Numbered from the stretch's first letter, positions 32,395 to 42,818 are shown. The stretch is 64,000 nt of DNA from Schumannella sp. 10F1B-5-1 (GCF_006517535.1 NZ_VHQH01000036.1:202638-266637), one strand, 5' to 3'. A program made the numbers and translations. Notes: generated by a model from the sequence alone, not told the origin.

Positions 32395-32985
32395 TCAGGC
32401 CAGGCGCACCTCGCTCGCGCGGGCGATGAGGTCGAAGGCGCGATCGAGGCAGTCGCCGAGGTCGGCCGATTCGTCGGCGACCCAGAGCGCCCAGCCGAGC
32501 TCGCTCGCGGCCATCGACGCGGAGGCGACGGCCTGCGCCTCGACGGGGGAGCCGATCAGCTCGGCGAGGGCGTCGTCGAGCTGCTTGCGCTGCTCGGCGC
32601 GGTCGAAGGCGAGTCGGCGGCGCAGGGATGCGGTGGCCGAGATCATGCGGATGTGCGCGCGCAGCGACTCCGGGCGTTCGCGTGCGAGCGCGGCGGTGGT
32701 CTCGAGGGCGGCGCGCACGGCATCCATCGCACTCGCGCCAGGGGAGCGGGGGGCGTCGCGCAGGGCCTGGATGAGGGTGCCGCGACCGGTGCGGGTGGAG
32801 GTGACGACCGCATCCTCTTTCGACTCGAAGTAGCGGAAGAACGTCGCGCGCGAGATGCCGATGTGCTGCGCGATCTCCTCGACGGTGACGGCGTCGAAGC
32901 CGCGCTCGGCGCAGAAGTCGGCCGCGGCGTCGGCCAGCTGCGCTCGCAGGATCTCGCGACTCCGGTCTCTCAGCAGCTCCGCCAT
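32395..32985 (-). CDS. TetR-family repressor of the adjacent MFS gene
   Basis: A 196-residue regulator. The N-terminal DNA-binding domain (AAADFCAERGFDAVTVEEIAQHIGISRATFFRYFESKEDAV, about residues 20-60) matches the TetR HTH including the FFRYF motif. The C-terminal ligand domain is all-helical and unspecific. It is divergent from an MFS transporter gene, with a perfect palindrome in between, so autoregulation and control of efflux are expected. The inducer is unknown. Confidence 0.9.
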   Translation of the reverse strand: MAELLRDRSREILRAQLADAAADFCAERGFDAVTVEEIAQHIGISRATFFRYFESKEDAVVTSTRTGRGTLIQALRDAPRSPGASAMDAVRAALETTAALARERPESLRAHIRMISATASLRRRLAFDRAEQRKQLDDALAELIGSPVEAQAVASASMAASELGWALWVADESADLGDCLDRAFDLIARASEVRLA

Positions 32986-33022
32986 GCGACCGAGTCTACA
33001 AGATGATACGGTGACGCGGTAC

Positions 33023-33037
33023 TGAGACGCCGTCTCA
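33023..33037. promoter_or_regulatory. TetR operator
   Basis: TGAGACGCCGTCTCA is a perfect palindrome with 7-base arms about a single central base. It lies between the divergent TetR and MFS genes, 20 bases ahead of the MFS start. Position and symmetry fit a TetR dimer site. Confidence 0.7.
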
Positions 33038-33056
33038 CACGAGAGGATCCCCGATC

Positions 33057-34520
33057 ATGACTGCCCCATCGTCATCCGACACGACGTCTGCCGCGCCATC
33101 CAGCCGGCCCGCCCGCGCCAGGCACCCGAACCTCGTCGTCGCCGTGCTGGCTCTGGCCGGCATGGGGGCCTCGTTCATGCAGACGATCCTCATCCCGATC
33201 CAGCCCGAGCTGCCGCGTCTGCTGAACGCCTCGAGCGACGACACGGCGTGGGTCATCACGGCGACGCTCGTCGCCGCGGCGGTCTGCACGCCCGTCGCCG
33301 GACGCCTCGGCGACATGTTCGGCAAGCGCCGCGTCGCCATGGCGCTGCTCATCGTGCAGGCGGCCGGCGCCATCCTCGCCGCGCTCTCGAACGCGCTGCT
33401 GCCGATGATCATCGCGCGCGTGTTGCAGGGCATGGCGGCCGGCGTGATCCCGCTCGGCATCTCGCTGCTGCGCGACACGGTGCCGCCGAAGAAGCTCGGC
33501 TCGTCGATCGCCCTCGTCAGCGCGACGCTCGGCGTCGGCGGCGCGCTCGGCCTGCCGCTCAGCGCCGTCGTCGCCGAGAATCTCGACTGGCACGTCCTGT
33601 TCTGGGTCGCGGCCGGCATCGCCCTGCTGTGCGTGCTGCTCTATGCGGTGATCGTGCCGTCGACGGGGATGCGCAGCCCCGGTCGCATCGACATCGCGGG
33701 CATCGTCGGCCTCGCGCTCGGTCTCGTGGGCGTGCTCGTCGCCGTCTCGCGCGGCGGCGACTGGGGCTGGGGCGACCCGCGCACCCTCGCGCTGCTGATC
33801 GGCGGCGTGGTCGTGCTCGTCATCTGGGGCGTCGTCGAGCTGCGCGTGCGCGAGCCGCTCGTCGACCTGCGCGTGAGCGTGCGCGGACCCGTGCTGCTCA
33901 CGAACCTCGCCTCCGTCGCGATGGGCTTCGCGCTGTTCTCGTCGAACATCGTCTTTCCGCAGCTGCTCGAGCTGCCGGCGGCGACCGGCATCGGACTGGG
34001 GCTGACGCTCACGGTCGCGGCGCTCATCCTGGCCCCGTCGGGTCTCGCGATGATGGCGATGTCGCCCGTCGCCGGCCGGCTCGAGCGTCGCCACGGGCCG
34101 AAGCCGCTGCTGATCGCGGGTGCCGCCGTGATCGCGATCGCGTATGGCGGGGCGCTGCTGTTCCACGCCGAGTGGTGGCAGATCCTGGTGCTCAACATCC
34201 TGCTCGGCGTGGGCATCGGCCTCGGCTACGCGGCCATGCCGACGCTCATCATGCAGGCGGTGCCGGCGCACGAGACCGGCGCGGCCAACGGACTCAACGC
34301 GCTCATGCGCTCGCTCGGCACGAGCGTCGCCTCGGCGGTCGTCGGCGCGATCCTGGCGCAGTCGATGACCACGGTGAACGGCGTTCCCGGCCCGAGCGAG
34401 GGCGGCTTCCTGCTGGCCCTCACACTGGGACTCGGCGCGGCGGTCGTGTGTCTCGTGATCGCGGCGTTCATCCCGCGCCCGAAGAAGCTCGACACGGGAG
34501 CGATCGAGCTCGCGGAGTAG
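33057..34520 (+). CDS. MFS drug-type efflux transporter
   Basis: A 487-residue inner-membrane protein of the major facilitator superfamily with about 14 helices, resembling the DHA2 (drug:H+ antiporter) group. Motif A appears as GRLGDMFGKRRVA (about residues 82-94). A motif C-like stretch VSATLGVGGALGLPLSAVV follows near 155-173. The N-terminal 25 residues are a disordered Ser/Ala tail. The ATG at 33057 follows GAGAGGAT. Regulation by the divergent TetR protein through the palindrome at 33023 is likely. The substrate cannot be read. Confidence 0.9.
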   Translation: MTAPSSSDTTSAAPSSRPARARHPNLVVAVLALAGMGASFMQTILIPIQPELPRLLNASSDDTAWVITATLVAAAVCTPVAGRLGDMFGKRRVAMALLIVQAAGAILAALSNALLPMIIARVLQGMAAGVIPLGISLLRDTVPPKKLGSSIALVSATLGVGGALGLPLSAVVAENLDWHVLFWVAAGIALLCVLLYAVIVPSTGMRSPGRIDIAGIVGLALGLVGVLVAVSRGGDWGWGDPRTLALLIGGVVVLVIWGVVELRVREPLVDLRVSVRGPVLLTNLASVAMGFALFSSNIVFPQLLELPAATGIGLGLTLTVAALILAPSGLAMMAMSPVAGRLERRHGPKPLLIAGAAVIAIAYGGALLFHAEWWQILVLNILLGVGIGLGYAAMPTLIMQAVPAHETGAANGLNALMRSLGTSVASAVVGAILAQSMTTVNGVPGPSEGGFLLALTLGLGAAVVCLVIAAFIPRPKKLDTGAIELAE

Positions 34521-34587
34521 CGGCGGGCACGGCCGGCGGCCTGCCGGATTCCCGGCGGCACCTCGCCCCGCGCTCTACGATCCGAGG

Positions 34588-35547
34588 ATGAGCAACCTCG
34601 AGCACGAGCCCGGCGAGGTGCTGCTGGCGAGCCCGCCGGCGAGCGGCATCGAGATCCTGGAGCCGCGGGAGGTGCCGCTCGGCGGACCCCGCGCGATGCT
34701 CGTGCACCGCACCCTGCCGCAGCGGGCGCGCAGCCTGATCGGCGCGTGGTGCTTCGTCGACCACTACGGGCCGGCGGACCTGGCCGAGACCGCGGGCATG
34801 GTCGTGCCGCCGCACCCGCACATCGGGCTGCAGACCGTGAGCTGGCTGTTCGAGGGCGAGATCGAGCACCGCGACTCGGTCGGCTCGCGGGCCACCGTGA
34901 CGCCGGGCACGCTCAACCTGATGACGGCGGGGCGCGGCATCCAGCACTCCGAGTACTCCACGGCGTCGACGCGGATGCTGCACGGCGTGCAGCTGTGGGT
35001 CGCGCTGCCCGGCGGGGAGCGCCGTCGAGAGCCCGCGTTCGCGGCGACGGAGGCGGTCGCGTTCGAGATCGGGGAGGCGCGCATCCAGCTGTTCATCGGC
35101 GAGCTGGCGGACCGCAGTGCCGCCGCCGCGGTGCTCTCGCCGCTGCTCGGGGCCGAGGTGCGGATCGCACCCGGAGCCCGGGTGAGTCTGCCCGTCACGG
35201 CGTCGTTCGAGCACGGCGTGCTGGTCGATCAGGGCGCGGTGACCGTGGATGGCGTCGAGGTCGCGCCGACGCAGCTGGCGTACCGCGCGCCCGGGTCCGG
35301 GAGCATCGAGCTCGCGGCCGGGGCGGAGGGCGCACGACTGCTGCTGCTCGGCGGCGAGCCCTTCGGCGAGCAGCTCGTGATGTGGTGGAACTTCGTCGGC
35401 CGCGATCACGACGAGATCGCGCAGGCCCGCGCCGACTGGCAGCAGCGCCTCGGGGGAGCCGACACGCGCTTCGACGCGATCGACGACGACCGCGCCCCGC
35501 TGCCGGCGCCCGAGCTGCCGCCGGTGCGGCTGCGCCCGCGCGACTGA
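34588..35547 (+). CDS. Pirin-family protein
   Basis: A 319-residue bicupin. The N-terminal cupin shows the pirin metal motif HPHIGLQTVSWLFEGEIEHRDS (His-x-His and later His/Glu, about residues 73-94), then the family segment TPGTLNLMTAGRGIQHSEYS (about 103-122). The C-terminal cupin is less conserved and has no metal set, as is usual. Bacterial pirins are non-haem iron proteins, with quercetin dioxygenase activity in some and regulatory roles in others. There is no operon partner that indicates a function here. Confidence 0.9.
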   Translation: MSNLEHEPGEVLLASPPASGIEILEPREVPLGGPRAMLVHRTLPQRARSLIGAWCFVDHYGPADLAETAGMVVPPHPHIGLQTVSWLFEGEIEHRDSVGSRATVTPGTLNLMTAGRGIQHSEYSTASTRMLHGVQLWVALPGGERRREPAFAATEAVAFEIGEARIQLFIGELADRSAAAAVLSPLLGAEVRIAPGARVSLPVTASFEHGVLVDQGAVTVDGVEVAPTQLAYRAPGSGSIELAAGAEGARLLLLGGEPFGEQLVMWWNFVGRDHDEIAQARADWQQRLGGADTRFDAIDDDRAPLPAPELPPVRLRPRD

Positions 35548-35599
35548 GCAGAGCCTGACGACGCGGGTGCTCGCGCCGGCCCCGCCCTAGCGTGGAGGC

Positions 35600-36031
35600 A
35601 TGGTCGCCCGCATCAGCAACGTGACGTTCCACGCCGAGAACCCGACCGAGCTGGCCCGCTTCTGGGCGGCCGCGATGGGATACCCCAAGCCGACCGGCTG
35701 GCCGGCGGACGAGGTCGCCGAGCTGCGCGCCGCCGGGTTGAGCGACGACGACATCGCGGCGCGGGCCGAGGCCTGGGACCAGGATCCGGCGCACCAGCGC
35801 TTCTACTTCACCCGCTATCGGCACGAGCGCCGCCAGCGGAATCGGATGCACATCGACGTCACGCCCTTCGACGACCGGCGCGCATCCCGGGCCGAGCTCG
35901 AGGTCGAGCGCGACCGGCTCATCGCCCTCGGCGCGACGCTCGAGAAGGAGCTCACCGAGCCGTGGGGGCCCTACGAGGAGTACGCGATCATGATGCGCGA
36001 CCCCGAGGGCAACGAGTTCTGCCTGCAGTGA
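35600..36031 (+). CDS. VOC/glyoxalase-like domain protein
   Basis: A 143-residue protein with a glyoxalase_6-type VOC fold: ISNVTFHAENPTELARFWAAAMGY at the start (His about residue 9), RNRMHIDVTPFD in the middle (His about 86), and MMRDPEGNEFCLQ at the very end (Glu about 139). The His/His/Glu set fits a metal site. The stop overlaps the next start (GTGA), so it is coupled to the following gene. Enzyme activity unknown; antibiotic-resistance-like and isomerase roles both occur in the family. Confidence 0.87.
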   Translation: MVARISNVTFHAENPTELARFWAAAMGYPKPTGWPADEVAELRAAGLSDDDIAARAEAWDQDPAHQRFYFTRYRHERRQRNRMHIDVTPFDDRRASRAELEVERDRLIALGATLEKELTEPWGPYEEYAIMMRDPEGNEFCLQ

Positions 36032-36702
36032 CGAGGGAGCGGCGCCGTGACGTCGGCGGCGACGTGCGCTTCCACGGCCGCATCGCCGGCTTCGGCGCGG
36101 CGTCGGGCACCCGGCTCGTCGTCGGGCACTGGGCGCGGTCGCCCTTCGGCGCGGTGACCGACGTGATGGTCGAGAACGCCGACGGGCACCGGATGCTGTT
36201 CGCCCCGCATCCCGCGCTCGCCGACTTCGTGGCGCAGACGTATCGCTTCGATGAGGTCGTGGTCGCGCCGCTGGACGTCGATCGCGAGGGCCGCACACTC
36301 GCGCTGCGCTCGCCGCGGCTCGAGCTGTCGTTTGCGGTCGGGCGGCGCACCCCTCTCGGCCGGCTGCTGCGACTCGTCCCAAGGCCGCTCGCGGTCGATC
36401 CACGCTGGCTGGCGGCGATCGACCCCGTCGCGCGCCGCCTTGCACCGGGTTCGGGCACCGCCGGGTCCGCGGGCGGCGGCGCGCGGGAGTTCTACGGCGT
36501 CACCGACGCCTGGCGCCTCGACGCCGCCGCGGCGCGACTCGACGGCGTCGGTCTGGGGGCGATGGCGCCGGTCGATCCGCCGGTCGGGTTCGGCTTCGCC
36601 TCGCCGCCGCGGACCCCGTCGATGGTCGCCGTCGTCACGACGATCCGGCGAGCATCCAGCCGCGCTCGTCGACCAGCACGATCGGATCGCCGAGCTCGTT
36701 GA
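36028..36702 (+). CDS. Conserved hypothetical protein
   Basis: A 224-residue protein beginning at a GTG that overlaps the upstream stop. No membrane segment or known motif is seen. The body is beta-rich (GDVRFHGRIAGFGAASGTRLVVGHW, then FGAVTDVMVENADGHRMLFAPH), with LALRSPRLELSFAVGRRTPLGRLLRLVPRPLA in the middle and a VTDAWRLDAAAARLDG stretch. It looks like an uncharacterised actinobacterial family. The last 22 codons, which are Arg/Ala-rich, overlap the convergent response-regulator gene by 68 bases, so the true end may be less conserved. Confidence 0.7.
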   Translation: MTRERRRDVGGDVRFHGRIAGFGAASGTRLVVGHWARSPFGAVTDVMVENADGHRMLFAPHPALADFVAQTYRFDEVVVAPLDVDREGRTLALRSPRLELSFAVGRRTPLGRLLRLVPRPLAVDPRWLAAIDPVARRLAPGSGTAGSAGGGAREFYGVTDAWRLDAAAARLDGVGLGAMAPVDPPVGFGFASPPRTPSMVAVVTTIRRASSRARRPARSDRRAR

Positions 36703-37312
36703 CCGCGCGACCGGCCCGGCCGATCAGCTCGGGCGCGAGCGCGGCGGGCACGTGCACGTCGTGCGCGCGGGCGGCCGCGACGAGCTCGCCCGAGTCGAGC
36801 GTCTCGCCGTGACGCTCGGCGAGCTCGCGCAGCAGGGCGAACTGCAGCGGATCGAGGTCGAGCAGGGTGTCGCCGCGCCAGGCGAAGCCGTCGCGGATGT
36901 CGAGCACGAGGTCGTCGACCCGCAGGCTGCCGGCGGTGAGTCCGCGGCGCCGGGCGGCTCCGGCGACACAGGTCACGACCTCCTCGACGCCGAAGGGCTT
37001 CGTCACGTAGTCGTCGGCGCCGGCCGTGAACGCCGCCATGCGGTCGTCGAGCTCGGCCCTCCCGGTCAGGAAGATGACATGGGCTCGGCTGCCGGCCGCG
37101 CGCATCCCGGCGACCACCTCGGTGCCGAGGCGGTCGGGCAGCATCATGTCGAGCAGCACCACGTCGGCGTCGACGGCCAGCGGGATCGCGGCCTCGCCGG
37201 ACGCCGCGGTCGTCACGCGCCAGCCCTCCAGCTCGAGCGCGATGCGCAGCACGTGGGTGATCGGCTCCTCCTCGTCGACGATGAGGATGCGGAGCGCGGG
37301 GTCGGATTCCAT
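36635..37312 (-). CDS. Orphan response regulator, OmpR-like
   Basis: A 225-residue two-domain regulator. The receiver domain (1-118) has the acidic pair IVDEEEP (residues 10-12), the phospho-acceptor Asp in VVLLDMMLPD (about 52), Thr in FLTGRA (about 80) and Lys in VTKPFG (about 102). The C-terminal domain (about 125-215) is a winged helix with LDLDPLQFALLRELAERHGETLDS, similar to OmpR-type effector domains. No histidine kinase gene is adjacent. The ATG at 37312 is chosen because an upstream start at 37351 would add a basic leader unlike the family. Confidence 0.85.
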   Translation of the reverse strand: MESDPALRILIVDEEEPITHVLRIALELEGWRVTTAASGEAAIPLAVDADVVLLDMMLPDRLGTEVVAGMRAAGSRAHVIFLTGRAELDDRMAAFTAGADDYVTKPFGVEEVVTCVAGAARRRGLTAGSLRVDDLVLDIRDGFAWRGDTLLDLDPLQFALLRELAERHGETLDSGELVAAARAHDVHVPAALAPELIGRAGRAVNELGDPIVLVDERGWMLAGSS

Positions 37313-37448
37313 GCCCCCCACTCTTCGCCGCCCAGCCGTGCGCCACGTCATCCGGCGGGAGTAGTCCGCTGAACGCCGCCCGGGAATCGGCTCAGCGGCC
37401 GGCGACGACCTGCCGCAGATCGGTTCGAGGGTCGTTTCGGGTCTCCCC

Positions 37449-37721
37449 TCAGTGGAAGAAGGGCACGATGAGCCAGACGCCGAACAGCACTCCGATGGCG
37501 CACAGCGCGAAGCAGATCACGGCACCGAGCCGCGGCAGCGCGGAGCCCGTCGAGGCGGTGCCAGAGCCCGATGCCGATCCGGCGCCTCCGAGGGAGTACA
37601 GCCGCACGCCCAGGGCGAACACCACCACCAGAGCCACCGAGGCGATGAGCGCCACGACGAAGACGGAGCCGAGCGCCGCCCAGTCGATCTGGATGCCTGC
37701 TTCCGACGCCGCCCGGATCAT
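37449..37721 (-). CDS. Small membrane protein next to the phosphate transporter
   Basis: A 90-residue protein with two membrane helices (about 17-42 and 66-88) joined by a Gly/Ser/Thr-rich loop. Its ATG overlaps the pit stop codon (ATGA), so it is translated with the transporter. Comparable small proteins follow PiT genes in actinobacteria, which suggests an accessory or stabilising role, but none is demonstrated in this sequence. Confidence 0.75.
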   Translation of the reverse strand: MIRAASEAGIQIDWAALGSVFVVALIASVALVVVFALGVRLYSLGGAGSASGSGTASTGSALPRLGAVICFALCAIGVLFGVWLIVPFFH

Positions 37722-38860
37722 CCTCGTGCTCCCGCGCTCGCGCTCACCGGTTCCTCCTCGTCACGCACGTCGTCCGGCGAGACCGGCGCGCGGCGCGACA
37801 GCGCGACGAAGCCGAGCGTCGCCCCGATCGCGAGCACCGCCACGACCACCACGCCCACCGTGCCGATGCCCGAGAGCAGTGCGGCGAGAGCACCGACGAT
37901 CGCGGCGGCCGGCAACGTGAAGACCCAGCCGGTCGCGATGCGGCCCACGACGCGCCAGCGCACGGCGGCCAGCTTGCGACCGAGCCCGGCGCCGATGACC
38001 GCGCCCGAGGTGACCTGCGTCGTCGAGAGGGCGAATCCGAGATGACTGGAAGCGAGGATCGTCGCCGCGGAGCTCGTCTCGGCGGCGAAACCCTGCGGAG
38101 TCTCCACCTTCGTGATGCGCGTTCCGACGGTCTTCATGATGCGCCAGCCGCCCAGGTAGGTGCCCAGGGCGATCGCCAGCCCGCATGCCGCGATCACCCA
38201 GAGCTGCGGGGCTGTGCCGCCGCGCTGATAGCCGGCGGCGACGAGTGTCAGCGTGATCACGCCCATGGTCTTCTGCGCGTCGTTCGTGCCGTGGGCGAGG
38301 GAGACGAGCGAGGCGGAGACCGTCTGCCCGACCTTGAAGCCGCGCTTGGCCCCCGGAATCTGCGCCTGCCGTGTGATGCGGTACGCGGCGAATGTCGCGA
38401 GCAACGCGATCACGGCCGCGATGATCGGCGACGCGAGCGCCGGGAGCACGACCTTCGAGACCAGCACGCCCCAGTCGATCGCGCCCGTTCCCGCCCCGAT
38501 CAGGGCGGCGCCGATGAGTCCGCCGAACAGCGCGTGCGACGAGCTCGAGGGCAGCCCTAGCAGCCAGGTCGTCAGGTTCCAGAGCACGGCGCCGACGAGC
38601 CCGGCGAAGATCAGCACGGGCCCGACAGTCGTATCGCCGTCCTCGCGGATGATGCCGTTCGAGATGGTCGAGGCGACCTCGGTCGACAGGAATGCACCGA
38701 CCAGATTGAGTACGGCGGAGATCAGCACCGCCATGCGCGGCGACAGCGCCCCGGTGGCGACGGAGGTCGCCATGGCGTTGGCGGTGTCGTGGAAGCCGTT
38801 CGTGAAATCGAAGGCGAGGGCGAGCACGATGACGAGGATCACGATGAGCAGCGGTTCCAT
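37718..38860 (-). CDS. pit: Low-affinity inorganic phosphate transporter, PiT family
   Basis: A 380-residue membrane protein that imports phosphate, usually as a metal-phosphate complex, driven by the proton gradient. Two inverted repeats of the family carry the signatures FDFTNGFHDTANAMAT (residues 17-32) and SLAHGTNDAQKTMGV (about 187-201), with GLPSSSSHALFGGLIG (about 103-118) and LSTTQVTSGAVIGAG (about 273-287). About ten helices are seen. The frame runs open far upstream into the next gene's antisense, but the ATG at 38860 is the family start. Co-translated with the small membrane protein. Confidence 0.95.
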   Translation of the reverse strand: MEPLLIVILVIVLALAFDFTNGFHDTANAMATSVATGALSPRMAVLISAVLNLVGAFLSTEVASTISNGIIREDGDTTVGPVLIFAGLVGAVLWNLTTWLLGLPSSSSHALFGGLIGAALIGAGTGAIDWGVLVSKVVLPALASPIIAAVIALLATFAAYRITRQAQIPGAKRGFKVGQTVSASLVSLAHGTNDAQKTMGVITLTLVAAGYQRGGTAPQLWVIAACGLAIALGTYLGGWRIMKTVGTRITKVETPQGFAAETSSAATILASSHLGFALSTTQVTSGAVIGAGLGRKLAAVRWRVVGRIATGWVFTLPAAAIVGALAALLSGIGTVGVVVVAVLAIGATLGFVALSRRAPVSPDDVRDEEEPVSASAGARG

Positions 38861-38946
38861 GGCCGACGCCTTCCTGGCCCCCGTTCGGGGGACGGGGGGG
38901 ATGCTACGGCCGCGGCGTGAACCCGCGGTGAACGGGCCGAATCGCC

Positions 38947-41900
38947 TCACCGCAGCTCGCGCAGCCGCGCCGCGACCCCGCCGCCCTGGTTCGTGCGGCG
39001 CTCCGAGCCGACCGCGATCGCGAGCAGCACCGCTCCCGCGGTCGCGAGCGTGATCCACCACGGCAGCGACTCGACTCCGCGGCCGAGCTGCGAGGCGAAC
39101 ACCACGACGTTCTCCAGCGGGAGCGCCGCGATGCCGAGCACGAAGGGCGAGCGCAGGCGCAGCGCGACGCCCGCGAGGATCGACACCAGCGCCACCGCGA
39201 TCACGAAGATCGCGCGCCAGGTCTGCGGATCGGTGCCGGTCGCGACCACCGACGGCAGCATCGTGAGCACGAGCCCGGGTGCGATCAGGTGCGGCGAGCC
39301 GGAGAACCCGGCGGGCCACGAGCTCAGGGTCGGCGGCGTCGGCGCGGCGGGGCGCATCCCGGAGCGCAGCTCGATCACGAAGTGCACGGCGCCCGCCGCG
39401 AGCACGGCCAGGCCGAGCGGCAGCGAGAACCATTCGACGCGCAGGTCGCGCGGACTCCAGCCGACCACGCCGACCACCCACGCGATCGCGTAGACCGCGG
39501 CCGCCGGCGGCATGAGCGTGGTGATCGGCACCCGCCGCGTGCGCATCGCGATCGCCAGCACCAGGATCAGCAGCGCCATCATGAGCACCCAGAGCGTCCA
39601 GATCGCGAACCAGTCGCGACGCACCGCCGTCATCGGCCCGAGCGCCAGCATCAGCACGGGGGCGAGCAGCACCCAACGGGATGTCGCGATCGCCGCGTTG
39701 ACGGTCGAGACGGCCGCGAGTGCGCGCGAGCTGCGGATCAGCGTCGCGCCGATCGCCGCGACGAGGAGGGCGCCGCCGAGCGCCAGGAGGAGCACCGGCA
39801 CCATCACGGGCGCGCCCGCGACCGGAGCCGCGTCGACACCGAGCCCCCAGCGCATGCCCTGGACGGCCGCGCTCGCCGCCGCGACCCCCGACAGGGCGAG
39901 CACGGGCAGCTGGAGGCGCGCGAGGCGCCCGCGGAGTCCGCGACCCGGTCGCACGGCCGCGCCGATCGCGAGCAGCAGGGCGGAGGCGCCCAGGAGACCG
40001 ATCGTGCGCCACGGCGCGAGAGCTCCCACTCCATTGCCGATCGTCACGAGCAGCACCAGGGTCGGCACGATCGCGCAGGCGAGGCCGGTGGCCGCGAGGG
40101 CGGCGCCCGCGCGCCGGCGCACGACGAGCAGGGTGCCGACGGCGAGAGCGCCCAGCGCCGGCGGGAGCAGGTACGGCTCGGGCACGTCGACCCCGGCGAG
40201 ACCCCACACGCACCAGAGCGCGGCCGTCCAGCACCCCGCAGCGATCCACCATCCGGAGCGTCGACGGGCGAAGACCGACGACGCCGCGGCGCCTAGTCCG
40301 CCGATCAGCAGCACCAGGCACGCCGTGCCGAGGCCGGAGGCCTCGCGCACGAGAGCGAGCAGCACGGCGACCGCGCCGGTGACGTAGGTGGACAGCTCGA
40401 TCGCGGCGCGCGCCGGCCGCAGCTGGGCCGCCGGCAGCCGCGCCTCGAGCAGCTGGCGGATCGACCCCGTGCCGCCCAGCACCGCCGCGACGAGCACGGC
40501 GATGATCGGCAGGGTCACGGGCGAGGCGCTCGTGGCGAGCACCTGAGCGCCGAGCGAGATGATCGCGACCGCCGCCGACGGGATCACGAGGGCCGCGGCG
40601 ATCGCCCGCACCCCGAGCCCCGGGTCGCGGCGGCGCACGAGCAGCAGCGTCAGCGCGACTCCGCCGATCAGCGCCGTCGAGAGCGCCGTCCAGCCGGAGC
40701 GCTCGGTCAGCACCGTGCCGATGCCGATCAGGAACGGCACCGCGGTGACACCGAGCAGCGCGAACCACCACGAGGCCGGGATGCGCGGCAGCAGCGTCGC
40801 GACGAGCGAGACGACCGCCGCGGCCGAGGTGACGAGGCAGAGCAGCGCGAGCGTGCCCACCCCCGCGTCGCCGAGGCTCGAGGCGAGGATCGCCAGGGCG
40901 TAGGCGTAGCCGACGCCGACGTGCAGGGCCCGCAGCGGGGCGGGCACGGTGGCCGCGGCGAGACCGAGCACGACGATGGCGCCCGCGCCGGCGAGCTCGG
41001 GCAGCGCCGAGCCGGAGCGGTCGGCCCACGCCGCGCAGGCCGCGAGCAGCGCACCGAGATGCGCGAGGGCGATGAGCGGGGCACGGAGCGCCGGCCGGCG
41101 ACGTCGGATCGCCGGGATCACGAGCAGGGCGATCGCGGCCGCGGCCGACACGGCCAGCAGCGCCCCGACCTGGGCGGCGAGCGGGAATCCCGTCCAGAGC
41201 GCGCCGGCGCCCAGCGCTCCGGCGCCGAGCCACGTGGAGACGGTCGTCAGCGGGCCGACGGCGGCGCCGGCTTCGGCGCGGGTGCGGGCCAGGAGCCGTG
41301 CGGTCACAGCGACGCCGAGGGCGACGGCGGCCAGGCCGATGACGGCCGCGAGACTCTCGGCGGGGGAGTAGATGCCGACGCGGTCCATCGTGCCAGCCAC
41401 GTCGTCGGGACGGCTCGTGCCGAAGTCGAGACCGGCGGCGGAGACCGGGCCGAGCAGCGGCGTCGCCAGCTGCATCGCGGCGGCGAGGACGATCTGCAGA
41501 GCGGCGACGCCGAACGCCAGGAAGGCGCCGATGTCGAGCAGCCGCGCCCGGGCCACGACCCGCGACGGCGCCGCCGTCAGCAGCACCAGCGCGAGCGCGG
41601 CGGCGGCCGACACGAGCGCCAGGTAGGCGGCATCGACTCCCGGGCGCGTGCTGAACGGCGCGATCGCGAAAGAGCCGACCGTCAGCATCCCGGTCAGGAA
41701 GCTCCAGAAGCCGGGCAGCTGGGCGCGGCTCGCGACGGCGGCGAGAGCCGCGAGCGCCAGCAGGGTGCCGGCCACGACGGCGACCGCGTTCGCGGCCGTG
41801 CCCGCGCCCTCGAAGAACAGCAGCGCGAGGTTCGGCAGCACGCCGACGACGAGCAGCACCTGCACGACGGTCGCGGTCGTGCGGTCGGCCTCCATCGCGC

Positions 41901-42818
41901 CGAAGCGGCCCCGCAGCCGCGGCAGCGCCAGCAGCTGCCAGCCCGTCGCGAGCGCGAAGGCCGCCAGCTGAAGGCCGATGCGGCCGAGCGCCGGCGACAC
42001 CGAGAACCCCCAGATCAGCGGAGCGACGACGATCGCGAGCATGCCGCTCCACAGCCAGGTGCGCAGGCGCAGCAGGGTTCCGATCGCGGCGAGCAGGATG
42101 CCGGCCGCGGCCGCCCCGACGGCGGCGGCCGCCCATCCGCCGAGACCCGTCGGCAGCAGCTGCGCGACCGCCCAGACGTCGAGGCCGACGAACACGACCC
42201 CGAGCGCGCCGATCGCCTCCGACGAGAAGGTCAGGTCTCGACGGCGCAGCAGCACCGCGCCCACGAGGAACACCGCCGTGGTGGCGCCGATGATCGCCGC
42301 CCGGGTGCCGAGGTCGGTGAGGTCGGGGTTGAGGAACGTGAAGACGAGCGCGGCGACCGCGACGAGTCCGGCGCCGGCGACGGCGAGCACCGACTGCACG
42401 CTGACGGTCGACTCGGGAGCGGGGACGACGGGCACCGGTCCGGCCGGGATCGGCGGGACGGGTGCGAGAGGCGGCGCGGCCGGCGGCCAGCCAGTGGCGA
42501 GCGGCGTGGATGCGGGCATCGGCGGGGCAGACATCGGCGGGGCGGGCATCGGCGGAGTGGGCTCGGGCACGAGCTGTGGGGTCGTGGCCGGGGTCGTCAG
42601 CACCCCGAGCGGCAGCGCATCGACGAGGCGCTGGCGCCGCCGCAGCGCGTCGGCCGCCTCGAGCGATGCCTGCCAGGCCGCATCCGCCTCGGGGCCCGCG
42701 AGCGCGACACCGCAGCTCGGGCAGACGCTGCCCGCCGGCAGGGGGGGGTGGAGCAGCGGGGGCAGGCGTTCGGGTCGAGCAGTCGATCGACCGTCGCCAG
42801 CGTCCAGGGAGCCGTCAT
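38947..42818 (-). CDS. Giant polytopic membrane protein with N-terminal zinc ribbon (SCO7613-like), frameshifted
   Basis: Translated from the ATG at 42818, the protein starts TAPWTLATVDRLLDPNACPRC, with the first cysteine pair of a zinc ribbon. A one-base loss in a C8 tract (42741-42748, G8 on the plus strand) shifts the frame. With one more C the translation continues LPAGSVCPSCGVALAG, giving the second cysteine pair, then a helix and the main frame. The rest, over 1,200 residues, is a Pro-rich linker followed by more than 30 hydrophobic helices, matching the SCO7613 C-terminal domain membrane proteins of actinobacteria. As read, initiation inside at GTG 42603 would give a 1218-residue protein without the ribbon. 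Function unknown. Confidence 0.75.

Noticed and set aside
38861-42136. A 1472-codon minus-strand frame that would fuse PiT to a long N-terminal part
   Set aside because: Upstream of 38860 it is an Arg/Ala-rich shadow of the giant membrane protein gene in another frame. The PiT family start at 38860 is clear.
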